DNA of 31,190 bases from JBBTVO01 sp038063195 (GTDB lineage Bacteria; Patescibacteriota; Microgenomatia; Levybacterales; UBA12049), in NCBI GenBank assembly GCA_038063195.1, contig JBBTVO010000015.1, forward strand, positions 1-31,190, written 5' to 3'. The stretch's first letter is position 1. Every line of letters begins with the position of its first letter. The notes beneath the pieces were generated by a model. That model saw nothing but the letters and a program-made list of their open reading frames with translations, was not told where the DNA came from and searched no databases. Positions 14,107-21,494 of this stretch are shown here, piece after piece. The position numbers were made by a program, and so were the translations under genes.

Positions 14107-14648
14107 TCGATGAGAAAATTGTCCGCAGTAAAGGATTTACCCAGCACCAGCTTCGAAGGTGTATTGCTGGATTTACGCTTATCGAGTTAATTATAGTCAT
14201 CTCCGTTCTTGCAATATTATCTGTAGTAGGAATTGCCGCTTTTTCCTCATATTCAAGGGCGCAGACTCTCAACGCCGCGGCAGGGGGACTTTCTGTAACG
14301 CTTAATCTTGCCAAATCAAGAGCGTATTCACAAGTCAAGCCGACGTCCTGCGGGAACAATACACTAGAAGGTTATGAGGTTAGAATTTGTGGAGGTATAC
14401 CCTCATGCATTCCTCCGGCTACAGACGTTGATTATCAACTCATTGTGAGCTGTGGAGTGACTAGTGTCCGCATTACTTCGGTAGCTATTCCGAATATAAC
14501 TGTTTCCGCGAATCCTTTATTTTCTTCTGTTTTCTTCCCTGTTCTAAAGGGAGGCATTAGAGGAGGAAAAGCTATGTCTTTTGGTATAAATAATTTATTC
14601 AATGAGAGCAGAACCGTTGCGGTGGATTCGTCAGGTAACATAAAGTAG
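14103..14648 (+). CDS. FimT/GspH-like minor prepilin with 12-residue leader insertion
   Basis: 181 residues from the ATG at 14103, which overlaps the previous stop by 4 nt. The leader MIDEKIVRSKGF is followed by the insertion TQHQLRRCIAGF and then TLIELIIVISVLAILSVVGI (Glu at +5). The mature N-terminal region (SSYSRAQTLNAAAGGLSVTLNLAKSRAYSQ) fits FimT/GspH pseudopilins, which carry a beta-rich C-terminal domain. Such pseudopilins are thought to prime or cap the pilus tip. Confidence 0.8.
   Translation: MIDEKIVRSKGFTQHQLRRCIAGFTLIELIIVISVLAILSVVGIAAFSSYSRAQTLNAAAGGLSVTLNLAKSRAYSQVKPTSCGNNTLEGYEVRICGGIPSCIPPATDVDYQLIVSCGVTSVRITSVAIPNITVSANPLFSSVFFPVLKGGIRGGKAMSFGINNLFNESRTVAVDSSGNIK
14139..14174. 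repeat. 36-nt palindromic insertion in prepilin leader, copy 2
   Basis: Twelve codons lie between SKGF and TLIELI. The stem is CACC (14145-14148) and GGTG (14158-14161) around AGCTTCGAA. It shares the identical 18-nt core with 10178-10195 but has diverged at the 3' part. Confidence 0.85.
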
Positions 14649-14651
14649 CTT

Positions 14652-15161
14652 ATGAATGTCTTAAAAGCAATTAATCAGAAAGGCCAGACAATTGTTGAGG
14701 TAGCGGTGGCACTCAGTGTTGCAATAGTTATAGTATCAGCTATAGTTGTTTCAATAATTAATGCTCTGAATAATGAAAAGTTTGGAGTAAACCAAAATCA
14801 GGCAACACAGCTTGCTCAAGGTGGGGTCGATTTATTCCGGGATTTATCTCAAAGCGATTGGGTAACTTTTACAACTTACAGCGCGGCAGCTGGCTATTGT
14901 CTTCCTCAGATTAATCCTACTCCCCAATTGAAAGCTGGACCATGCATTCCAAATGCGGGTAGTAATACTAATTTAGTAAGAGAAATAAAAGTAGAATTAA
15001 ATGCCTGCATATCGCCTACGCCTGCTGTTCCAAACAACGGAAGGGTTACATCGACTGTAAGATGGGCTGATACGAAATGTACCGATTCAGCAAATCCATA
15101 CTGCCATAAAACTGAGGTGGTGTCTTGTATGTTCAAGCCTTTTATCAATTCAAGCCCATAA
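14652..15161 (+). CDS. PilV/GspI-like minor prepilin
   Basis: 169 residues. A short leader MNVLKAINQKG precedes QTIVEVAVALSVAIVIVSA. Gln replaces Phe at +1, and Glu is kept at +5. NALNNEKFGVNQNQATQLAQGGVDLFRDL is the PilV-type helix. The C-terminal part has several Cys. It starts 3 nt after the previous stop, so it belongs to the minor-pilin operon. PilV is a best guess by order (H-like, V-like, W-like, X-like). Confidence 0.75.
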   Translation: MNVLKAINQKGQTIVEVAVALSVAIVIVSAIVVSIINALNNEKFGVNQNQATQLAQGGVDLFRDLSQSDWVTFTTYSAAAGYCLPQINPTPQLKAGPCIPNAGSNTNLVREIKVELNACISPTPAVPNNGRVTSTVRWADTKCTDSANPYCHKTEVVSCMFKPFINSSP

Positions 15162-15166
15162 AAACT

Positions 15167-15248
15167 AGAATTATGAATTACGAATTAAGAATTAAGGAAA
15201 AATTCAAACACAAACTACACGCTATACGCTATACGCTAAAAGCTAGTA
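15167..15248. repeat. Heptad arrays encoding the PilW-like leader
   Basis: AGAATTA, TGAATTA, CGAATTA, AGAATTA (15167-15194) are followed after 19 nt by ACTACAC, GCTATAC twice, GCTAAAA, GCTAGTA (15214-15248). Order and spacing match the array pair at 13000-13078. Confidence 0.85.
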
Positions 15249-15835
15249 AGGGATTTACTCTTATAGAGCTTCTGGTAGTTATGATGGTTCTTCTTGTGGT
15301 AGGTTCAATTTTGATATCCATCCTCTTTTCATCACTTCGCGGGACCAATAAGGTTAATTCCATCGAAAATGTAAGAAGGAACGGCAATTACGCGCTTGAA
15401 CAGATGGGAAAGATGATAAGGTACTCACAGTCTTTTGACGGAGTGAGTGCTGATGGAGTAAATTTCACGGATAATTGTTTGCCCGCAATCGTTCCCGCTC
15501 TTACTCCGACGCCCACTCCTTCCTCCTACAACTACATAAGAATTACTGCTTTTGACGGTGGGCAAACAATACTTTCTTGTATCCGTGACGGACTGGCAAA
15601 TGCCGGAGTCGCGTCATATAGCGGCACATTGGATCCCAATAAGAGGGTAGATCTTTTAGATACAACAAGTGTCCGGATAAACAATTGTACGATAACGTGT
15701 CAGCAGAATAGCATTGTCTCCCCTCCTACCGTGACTATTCAATTTGAGCTATCAAATAGGACTACAAGTCTTCTTTCAGAAAATCAGGCCAATAATATTC
15801 AATTCCAGACCTCTGTAACTGCGAGAAATTATTGA
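15173..15835 (+). CDS. PilW/GspJ-like minor prepilin (MNYELRIK leader)
   Basis: 220 residues from the ATG at 15173, where the heptad-encoded leader begins. MNYELRIKEK... runs to KASKG, then FTLIELLVVMMVLLVVGSILISI (Glu at +5). NVRRNGNYALEQMGKMIRYSQS is the PilW/GspJ-type post-helix region. An earlier ATG exists at 15125, but it would overlap the previous gene. It probably forms part of the tip complex with the neighbouring minor pilins. Confidence 0.8.
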   Translation: MNYELRIKEKFKHKLHAIRYTLKASKGFTLIELLVVMMVLLVVGSILISILFSSLRGTNKVNSIENVRRNGNYALEQMGKMIRYSQSFDGVSADGVNFTDNCLPAIVPALTPTPTPSSYNYIRITAFDGGQTILSCIRDGLANAGVASYSGTLDPNKRVDLLDTTSVRINNCTITCQQNSIVSPPTVTIQFELSNRTTSLLSENQANNIQFQTSVTARNY

Positions 15836-15842
15836 GTCTTTT

Positions 15843-15884
15843 GGGGTTGACCCCGTTAGATAGTAAACATCTAATGGGGTTGAC
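15843..15884. repeat. Hairpin with 9-nt direct repeats between PilW-like and PilX-like genes
   Basis: CCCCGTTAGAT (15851-15861) pairs with ATCTAATGGGG (15869-15879) with one G-T wobble and a 7-nt loop. GGGGTTGAC is repeated directly at 15843-15851 and 15876-15884. No T-run follows, so it is not a standard terminator. It leads straight into the putative promoter. Confidence 0.7.
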
Positions 15885-15908
15885 TCTTGTATCCGCACTT
15901 GCTAATCT
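15880..15908 (+). promoter_or_regulatory. Possible promoter of the PilX-like gene and pilMNO
   Basis: TTGACT (15880-15885), a 17-nt spacer and TAATCT (15903-15908, only 3/6). The -10 ends 6 nt before the ATG. The weak -10 makes this tentative, but the geometry matches the other promoters here. Confidence 0.4.
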
Positions 15909-15914
15909 AAAAAT

Positions 15915-16757
15915 ATGGGCAATTCCTCGGAGTTTTATCAGAAAGGCCAGACGCTTCTTATAGTAGTCTTAGTTATGGTCGTGGCTTTGACTATCGGGCT
16001 TTCAGTAGTCTCAAGAAGTATCACGAATGTAAGGACTACAACTGAGGAGGCAAATTCCGCGCAGGCCCTGGCCGCGGCCGAAGCAGGAGTTGCTCAGGCT
16101 ATCCAAACCAACCAGGGGGTTACATCTGCTATTAGCTATGGAAATAATGCAAGCTTCACATCGACAGTAGACTCGCTTTCAGGGCAGACTATAGTGCTTC
16201 TGAATGGCGGAAGCATAGTTCCTCAGGACGAAGGCGCTGATTTATGGCTTGTACCACATAACAGCGATGGGACACCAAATTACACAACTCCCGGTCCATG
16301 GTCTGGTACTAGCATGACTATCTATTGGGGAGATACTGCTCACTGTCCCGAACAAGCAGCATTGGAAGTTTTACTTATAAAAGGATCATCAGGCGATCCA
16401 AAATCCCAAAGATTTGCACTTGATCCATGTAGCGCAAGGAGTACCGGAGCTGCAGGTAATAACTTCACCAATCCATCATCAGGCAGTTATTCAATAGGAG
16501 GTAGAACCTTTTCTTACTCTTATAACTTAAACCCCAACACAGGGCTTATTGCCAGAATCATACCCATATACAAGAATGCGTTTATAGCTGTAGAAAGTGT
16601 AGGCGCGGGTGCACCGGCTTTTCCTTCACAGGGGTCGATGATAACCGCTACAGGAAAAGCGGCGGATACTACTATTCAGAGAAAGCTTAATGTTTTTCAG
16701 GGATTCTCCTACCTGCCTATAGAATACGTTACTTACGGTATTTTCTCACCCAGATAA
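15915..16757 (+). CDS. PilX-like prepilin/pilus assembly protein
   Basis: 280 residues. The leader MGNSSEFYQKG precedes QTLLIVVLVMVVALTIGLSVVSRS. There is no Glu at +5, as is usual for PilX_N-type proteins. EEANSAQALAAAEAGVAQA is the characteristic PilX helix. The large Ser/Gly/Thr-rich C-terminal part resembles no domain I recognise. It ends directly against the pilM ATG with no gap, linking the minor pilins to the PilMNO genes. Confidence 0.75.
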   Translation: MGNSSEFYQKGQTLLIVVLVMVVALTIGLSVVSRSITNVRTTTEEANSAQALAAAEAGVAQAIQTNQGVTSAISYGNNASFTSTVDSLSGQTIVLLNGGSIVPQDEGADLWLVPHNSDGTPNYTTPGPWSGTSMTIYWGDTAHCPEQAALEVLLIKGSSGDPKSQRFALDPCSARSTGAAGNNFTNPSSGSYSIGGRTFSYSYNLNPNTGLIARIIPIYKNAFIAVESVGAGAPAFPSQGSMITATGKAADTTIQRKLNVFQGFSYLPIEYVTYGIFSPR

Positions 16758-17798
16758 ATGAACAACAAATCTTTCGGGCTTGATATAGGCCTGACTACTA
16801 TCAAGGCTGTGTGGCTTTCACGTGCTAAAAACGGTTTTGCCGTCAATGCATCTATTACCTCACCTTCTACTCAGAAAGGTATGATGTCTGAGTCCCCGCT
16901 TGATGAAGAAGATATGGCAAGGGCAGTTACCAAAACGATAAGCGATGCCAAGATAACATCAAAATCAGTTAATATTGCCCTTCCCGAGAACCATGTCTAT
17001 ACCAAAGTTATTGAAATGCCCAATCTTTCAGATAGGGAATTATCTTCGGCAATCTATTGGGAGGCAGAGCAACATATACCTGTTCCCCTCTCGACAGTAA
17101 CACTCGCCTGGAGTATTTTAAAAAAACCTGCAAAAGAAAATGTAAGCGAAAAAATGCAGGTTCTGATGGTGGGTGCCCCGACTCTTCTCATAAAAAAATA
17201 TCAAAAAATTACAGCAATGGCCGGCCTTTCAATAAAAATTCTTGAGACGGAGATATTGTCAATTGTCAGAGCGCTTGTGACGTCTCCCGATTTTCCTCCA
17301 AGTGTAATTATCAACATAGGTGCTGTAAATACATCAATTGCTCTAATACGTGATGGAATAATTATTTTTACATATTCAATTCCTACAGGAGGGCTTGCTA
17401 TAAGCAGAGCCATTATTACTGATTTCGGACTTACTCCAGAACAAGCAGAAGAATATAAAAAAACATATGGAGTCTCAAATCAGGCATTTGGTCAAAAAGT
17501 CGGGAAAGCTGCAGAGCCAATCTTAAATTCCATAATGGCCGAGCTTAAGAAAGCTCTCGCGTTTTATACTGATAGATATAAAAATGATAAACCAATAAGA
17601 CAAATTCTTCTTACGGGAGGTACGGCAAAGCTTCCCGGAATCGGCGCCCATTTCACTCAAAACACAAATATAGAGACAGTTGTAGCAAATCCATGGAATA
17701 TACTTGTTGACCAGAATGCTCTTCCCAAAGCAATTCTTGATAACGGACCTGATTATACAATCGCGGTCGGTCTTGCGATGAGAGAATATGAAGAGTGA
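16758..17798 (+). CDS. pilM: Type IV pilus assembly protein PilM (actin-like ATPase)
   Basis: 346 residues. The FtsA/actin-like fold is shown by FGLDIGLTTIKAVWL (phosphate 1), NIGAVNTSIALIRDG (phosphate 2) and ILLTGGTAKLPGIGAHF (adenosine motif). PilM-specific VIEMPNLSDRELSSAIYWEAEQHIP is also present. It is cytoplasmic and binds the PilN tail to connect PilNO to the motor. It overlaps pilN by 11 nt. Confidence 0.93.
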   Translation: MNNKSFGLDIGLTTIKAVWLSRAKNGFAVNASITSPSTQKGMMSESPLDEEDMARAVTKTISDAKITSKSVNIALPENHVYTKVIEMPNLSDRELSSAIYWEAEQHIPVPLSTVTLAWSILKKPAKENVSEKMQVLMVGAPTLLIKKYQKITAMAGLSIKILETEILSIVRALVTSPDFPPSVIINIGAVNTSIALIRDGIIIFTYSIPTGGLAISRAIITDFGLTPEQAEEYKKTYGVSNQAFGQKVGKAAEPILNSIMAELKKALAFYTDRYKNDKPIRQILLTGGTAKLPGIGAHFTQNTNIETVVANPWNILVDQNALPKAILDNGPDYTIAVGLAMREYEE

Positions 17799-18321
17799 TA
17801 TTAATTTAATTTCCACTAATCAGGCCGAACTGATAAATCAAAGCAGATCTGTGCGCATATTTAGGCTTATTGCTATTGCCTCTGTTTGTATCGTAGGCAT
17901 ATCTTCTGTAATACTTTTTCTTATAATTCAAAGCATTTCTCCATCTGAGATACGAAAACAGCAGTCTGCACTTCGGGCAAGTCTTGCCGCTTCGCGCACA
18001 AAAGAAGCAAAGATTATTCTGGTCGGCAGGAAAATAAAAGATATTAAGAACATTATCAGTGAGCGTCCAAGATATGATAGTTTGGTTTCTGAAATTAATG
18101 ATATTATTCCTGAAAATGTGTCTTTGGTAAGCCTTGGTGTCAATGATAATAAAGTAGAACTGGTAGCTAATTCCGGTTCTCTCCTCTACCTGAATGAGCT
18201 CTTGAATAATTTACTTGGTATGGTAAAAAGCGGAAAAATAATAGGAAATCTGAATATTTCAGGGATTTCTTCAAGCGGGCTGGGAGATTATACGATATCA
18301 GTGAGCGGAGAGAGGATATGA
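17788..18321 (+). CDS. pilN: PilN-like pilus assembly protein
   Basis: 177 residues. The short cytoplasmic tail DINLISTNQ matches the INLL-type PilM-binding motif. One membrane helix follows (about residues 25-48), then a charged coiled-coil region and a ferredoxin-like periplasmic/extracytoplasmic fold. Together with position between pilM and pilO, this identifies PilN. It overlaps both neighbours (11 nt and 4 nt). Confidence 0.85.
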   Translation: MKSDINLISTNQAELINQSRSVRIFRLIAIASVCIVGISSVILFLIIQSISPSEIRKQQSALRASLAASRTKEAKIILVGRKIKDIKNIISERPRYDSLVSEINDIIPENVSLVSLGVNDNKVELVANSGSLLYLNELLNNLLGMVKSGKIIGNLNISGISSSGLGDYTISVSGERI

Positions 18322-19034
18322 AAAATAACAGCAGTATTGATATTGCAACTCTTAATATACTTTATAAAAAATATAAAGAGCATATAATATATCTCGGTAT
18401 TATTGCTGTCTGCCTACTTATTTTTGTATTTTTTACGATTCCTAAAATATCAGAGGTATCAGTAATAGGACAAGAACGCAAAGCTGAAGAAGAAAAGCTT
18501 AAAGTTCTGAAGAACAACAGCAATATTTTGCAAAATACCGACGATAGCGTTCTTGATGAGGATCTGGGAGTTGTTTCAAACGCCTTGCCTGAAGGTAAAG
18601 ATTTTGAAGGAATACTAAATGCAATTTCACTTGCTTCGAGTAAGTCCGGAGCATCGCTTAAGGATTATGACTTTGGGGTAGGTGCTCTTTCTGATTCGGA
18701 AACATCGGAAGCAGGATATCCGAATATAAAATTAACACTTGAAGTCGATGCGAGTCAGGCACAAGTTGTCTCCCTTCTTAAGTATCTTTCAGAAACTGTA
18801 CCATTATCCCAAATAACCGGTATTAAAAAATCCTCAGGCAGTACTTCTATAGATATGGTGTTTTACTATAAATCCTCAATACCCCCTAATAATAATTCCG
18901 AAAATATAGCTCTTACAGCTTTAAATCAAATAGATAATGACCTGATAAGCACCCTATCTACATGGAGAACTTCGTTTATCAGTGTAGTTATAGACCCGTC
19001 AGCAAGTATTTCGTCTTCTACCTCACCGTTTTAG
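18318..19034 (+). CDS. pilO: PilO-like pilus assembly protein
   Basis: 238 residues. One membrane helix (about residues 23-43, IIYLGIIAVCLLIFVFF) is followed by a Lys/Glu coiled coil (ERKAEEEKLKVLKNN) and a PilO-type domain (LPEGKDFEGILNAISLASSKSGASLKDYDFG). It pairs with PilN. The ATGA overlap with pilN and a GGAG 7 nt upstream support the start. The 3' end overlaps trmD convergently by 17 nt. No PilP or secretin gene follows. Confidence 0.82.
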   Translation: MKNNSSIDIATLNILYKKYKEHIIYLGIIAVCLLIFVFFTIPKISEVSVIGQERKAEEEKLKVLKNNSNILQNTDDSVLDEDLGVVSNALPEGKDFEGILNAISLASSKSGASLKDYDFGVGALSDSETSEAGYPNIKLTLEVDASQAQVVSLLKYLSETVPLSQITGIKKSSGSTSIDMVFYYKSSIPPNNNSENIALTALNQIDNDLISTLSTWRTSFISVVIDPSASISSSTSPF

Positions 19035-19731
19035 ATTTTAGGAGATCCGGCCTTTTCTTTTTAGTAATTCTTATTGATTGATTTCTTCTCCATGTTTTAA
19101 TTTCCCCGTGATTTCCGGAAAGTAAAACCTCAGGAACTTTTAGGTTCTTGAATTTCTCAGGCCTTGTGTATTGAGGATACTCAAGAAATACGGAATTTCC
19201 CGCATCCGCTGAGAAAGATTCAATATCAGCTGCGTTAACAGGCAGTACCCCTTGCTTGAGCCTTGCGACACTATCTACAATTGCCATAGCGGGTATTTCT
19301 CCTCCAGTCAGCACGAAATCCCCTATTGAAATTTCCTCATCTATGAACTTCTTGATTCTTGCGTCAAATCCCTCGTAATGCCCGCAGATTAATATCAGGT
19401 GATCCAAGGAAGAAAATTCCCTAGCCACTTTTTGATTATAAGTTGTGCCTGTTGGATCAAGAAGTACTATTTTCTGTTTAATTTTACTTTTTTTAGGAAA
19501 TTTATTTTTCGCAAACTCCAAAGCATTAAGGAGAACATCAACTCTTATCATCATACCCCTTCCTCCTCCATATGGTCTGTCATCGACAGTCTTGTGTTTT
19601 CCAATTCCAAAGTCTCTAATATTTATGAAATCAAGCTTGATAAGATTCTTGCTTATCGCATTTTTTATTATTGAGTGTGAGAAGGGACCTTCGAACATCT
19701 CGGGAAAAAGAGTGAGTACTGATATTGTCAT
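19018..19731 (-). CDS. trmD: tRNA (guanine-N1)-methyltransferase TrmD
   Basis: 237 residues. ISVLTLFPEMF start, DDRPYGGGRGMM, the SPOUT knot segments LICGHYEGFDAR and ISIGDFVLTGGEIPAMAIVDS, and the EYPQYTRP and VLLSGNHGEIKTWRR motifs are all present. It makes m1G37 in tRNAs using S-adenosylmethionine, preventing frameshifts. It lies downstream of rpsP and khpA, a common order, but an extended -10 box sits in the short gap. Confidence 0.97.
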   Translation of the reverse strand: MTISVLTLFPEMFEGPFSHSIIKNAISKNLIKLDFINIRDFGIGKHKTVDDRPYGGGRGMMIRVDVLLNALEFAKNKFPKKSKIKQKIVLLDPTGTTYNQKVAREFSSLDHLILICGHYEGFDARIKKFIDEEISIGDFVLTGGEIPAMAIVDSVARLKQGVLPVNAADIESFSADAGNSVFLEYPQYTRPEKFKNLKVPEVLLSGNHGEIKTWRRNQSIRITKKKRPDLLKSKTVR

Positions 19732-19737
19732 TTGCCT

Positions 19738-19746
19738 ATTGTACCA
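19738..19746 (-). promoter_or_regulatory. Extended -10 promoter of trmD, predicted leaderless
   Basis: The minus strand reads TGGTACAAT (TGn plus 5/6), ending 6 nt before the trmD ATG. It lies at the khpA stop, so trmD may be transcribed apart from rpsP-khpA. Confidence 0.55.
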
Positions 19747-19749
19747 ATT

Positions 19750-19989
19750 CTAGCTGAGGTTTTCTTCAAGGAGAATATTTATTTTCTTATTCTGTTTTAT
19801 CGCGGGGATTTTCATAACATTTCTTATGGCTCTTATTATCTTGCCGTTTTTACCAATAACTCTCCCCATGTCTTCTTTATCAACTGTAATTTTATAATTA
19901 ATAAAATCCCCTTCTGTTTCTTCTGCAATTTGGATTTTCTCTTTATTATCAGCTATCGAAGCGAGTATATAAGAGAGGGCGTCTTTCAT
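19750..19989 (-). CDS. khpA: KH-domain RNA-binding protein KhpA
   Basis: 79 residues, a single KH domain. The GxxG loop is in GRVIGKNGKIIRAIRNVM. The size and the place between rpsP and trmD are typical of KhpA (YlqC), an RNA-binding partner of KhpB in Gram-positive bacteria. Its start overlaps the rpsP stop by one base (TAATG), which suggests coupled translation. Confidence 0.9.
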   Translation of the reverse strand: MKDALSYILASIADNKEKIQIAEETEGDFINYKITVDKEDMGRVIGKNGKIIRAIRNVMKIPAIKQNKKINILLEENLS

Positions 19990-20216
19990 TATTTTATAAT
20001 ACCGGCTACCGTGGGAGTTGGTTTGGCCCCGACGGAAACCCAGTATTTATACCTTTCCATATTTATCTTCTTAGAACTTCCCTTTTCTCTTTTTTCAAAC
20101 TCTCCGAGAAGCTCTATGAATTTGCCGTCACGCTTGCTTCGTCTTTCCTTTACAACAATTCTATACTTGCTTTCGCCTCTTTTTCCTGTTTTAGTGAGCC
20201 TTATAACTACTGACAT
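19989..20216 (-). CDS. rpsP: Ribosomal protein bS16
   Basis: 75 residues. SVVIRLTKTGKRGESKYRIVV, followed by ERRSKRDGKFIELLGEF and YWVSVGAKPTPTVAGIIK, covers the whole S16 family pattern. It is a small-subunit assembly protein. First in a short operon with khpA; the promoter lies in the 32-nt gap after rnc. Confidence 0.97.
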   Translation of the reverse strand: MSVVIRLTKTGKRGESKYRIVVKERRSKRDGKFIELLGEFEKREKGSSKKINMERYKYWVSVGAKPTPTVAGIIK

Positions 20217-20223
20217 AAATGTA

Positions 20224-20232
20224 ATTTTACCA
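20224..20232 (-). promoter_or_regulatory. Extended -10 promoter of rpsP, predicted leaderless
   Basis: The minus strand reads TGGTAAAAT (TGn plus 5/6), ending 7 nt before the rpsP ATG. No Shine-Dalgarno is visible. Confidence 0.6.
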
Positions 20233-20248
20233 GTTTTATGCTAATTTC

Positions 20249-20914
20249 TCAAGATTTACTTAATTTTGCCAAAGCCTGAGTAGCTGCATTTTTCTCGGCA
20301 TCCTGTTTTGACCTGCCGGATCCGGTTCCAAGCAGAACATCATCAAGATATGCACCTACCGTGAATGTTCTCTTATGAGGCGGACCTTCTTCTTCAAGGA
20401 CTTTATAAATTGGAGAAACTTGTTTTTTTGCCTGAATAGATTCCTGAAGAATACTTTTGGAATCTTTGAGTGCCTTTCTCTCCAAAAATATTTCGGCTCT
20501 CGGCAGAAGGACTTCAAGTATAAATTCACTAACCACATCTACCCCCTGATCCACAAACAAAGCTCCGACAAATGCCTCGAAGCAGTCCGCAAGAAGGCTG
20601 CTATTCTCTCTGCCCTTTGACTCTTCTTCTCCTTTTGAGAGCTTCAGAAGCTTTCCAAACTCGAGCTCCCTTGCTACATCCGCCAGCGTGCGGGTATTGA
20701 CGAGCATCGCGCGCAGGTTGGTCAGAATGCCCTCGTTAAAGCTGGGATAAGTAGCATACAGATATTTAGAAACTATAAATGAGAGCACACTGTCACCCAG
20801 GAACTCAAGTCTTTCATTAGAGTCTAAGTGTTCCTTGATTTCATTTAGGTATGACCTGTGTACAAAGGCCTGCTCAAAAAGTTTTTTATTTTTAAAGATT
20901 GGTAATTTTATCAT
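20249..20914 (-). CDS. rnc: Ribonuclease III
   Basis: 221 residues. The catalytic signature ERLEFLGDS lies at residues 34-42. The second acidic cluster is in LLADCFEAFVGALFVDQG. A C-terminal double-stranded RNA-binding domain runs from about 148 (DSKSILQESIQ) to the end, with GRSKQDAEKNAATQAL. It processes rRNA precursors and other duplex RNA. It overlaps nusB by 4 nt (ATGA). Confidence 0.96.
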   Translation of the reverse strand: MIKLPIFKNKKLFEQAFVHRSYLNEIKEHLDSNERLEFLGDSVLSFIVSKYLYATYPSFNEGILTNLRAMLVNTRTLADVARELEFGKLLKLSKGEEESKGRENSSLLADCFEAFVGALFVDQGVDVVSEFILEVLLPRAEIFLERKALKDSKSILQESIQAKKQVSPIYKVLEEEGPPHKRTFTVGAYLDDVLLGTGSGRSKQDAEKNAATQALAKLSKS

Positions 20915-21261
20915 AAATTTTTTATTATATTTCCAAGCGCTCCGTTTACAAAACCCGGGCTTTTGTCTCCTCCATATTCCTTAGCAAGTTCTATTGCTTC
21001 ATCTACAATTACCTTCGGAGGTTCCTTTTTTACAATCATAAGTTCAAATACGGCAAGTCGCAGAATTGCCAGGTCTATCCTATTTATCTTATCAATGGGA
21101 AATTCAGGAGCCGCTTTCTTGATGTCATCATCTATTTTATCAAGAAATGGTATTATTTCCTTGGTTTCTCTTGAGAGAGATTGTTTGAGGAAACTGTTTT
21201 TGAAAAGATCCTCAACTGTCTTTTGTCTTTTCTTATGCCTGGGGTCTAGCGGATTCTTCAT
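20911..21261 (-). CDS. nusB: Transcription antitermination factor NusB
   Basis: 116 residues, slightly short. The C-terminal family core DLAILRLAVFELM, VIVDEAIELAKEYGGDKSPGFVNGAL is clear. It binds rRNA boxA with S10. The N-terminus DPRHKKRQKTVEDLF is a plausible start but lies inside rpmF, giving a 29-nt overlap. Confidence 0.92.
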   Translation of the reverse strand: MKNPLDPRHKKRQKTVEDLFKNSFLKQSLSRETKEIIPFLDKIDDDIKKAAPEFPIDKINRIDLAILRLAVFELMIVKKEPPKVIVDEAIELAKEYGGDKSPGFVNGALGNIIKNL

Positions 21262-21457
21262 CTTTTTTATCTTCCTTTTTTGAAATTGTCACAACCTGCC
21301 TGCCATTGTATTGTCCGCATTTCTTACAAACCGTGTGAGGCATATTTAATGTCCCGCAATTTGCGCAAGTTACTCCAAGGGATATACCAAGCGATATCGC
21401 GTGTCTTCTTTTTCCCTGACGCTGCCTTGAATGTCTTTTCTTTGGTTCCTGCGGCAT
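21233..21457 (-). CDS. rpmF: Ribosomal protein bL32 with charged C-terminal tail
   Basis: 74 residues. PKKRHSRQRQGKRRH is followed by the Cys4 zinc ribbon CANC...CKKCGQYNGRQV. The tail SKKEDKKDEESARPQA extends past the usual end, and its coding DNA overlaps the nusB start by 29 nt. It heads the rpmF-nusB-rnc run. Confidence 0.95.
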   Translation of the reverse strand: MPQEPKKRHSRQRQGKRRHAISLGISLGVTCANCGTLNMPHTVCKKCGQYNGRQVVTISKKEDKKDEESARPQA

Positions 21458-21463
21458 CCTCGT

Positions 21464-21492
21464 ATTTTACTTCATTTTGAGGATATTAGCAA
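21464..21492 (-). promoter_or_regulatory. Promoter of rpmF-nusB-rnc, predicted leaderless
   Basis: On the minus strand TTGCTA (21487-21492, 4/6), a 17-nt spacer and TAAAAT (21464-21469, 5/6). The -10 ends 6 nt before the ATG. A GAGG touches the ATG directly, too close for a normal ribosome binding site. Confidence 0.55.
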
Positions 21493-21494
21493 TA

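Noticed and set aside
19732..20244. A 170-codon plus-strand open frame opposite khpA and rpsP
   Set aside because: Both opposite-strand genes are certain family members; this frame is Phe/Leu/Ser-rich, as expected of an antisense shadow.
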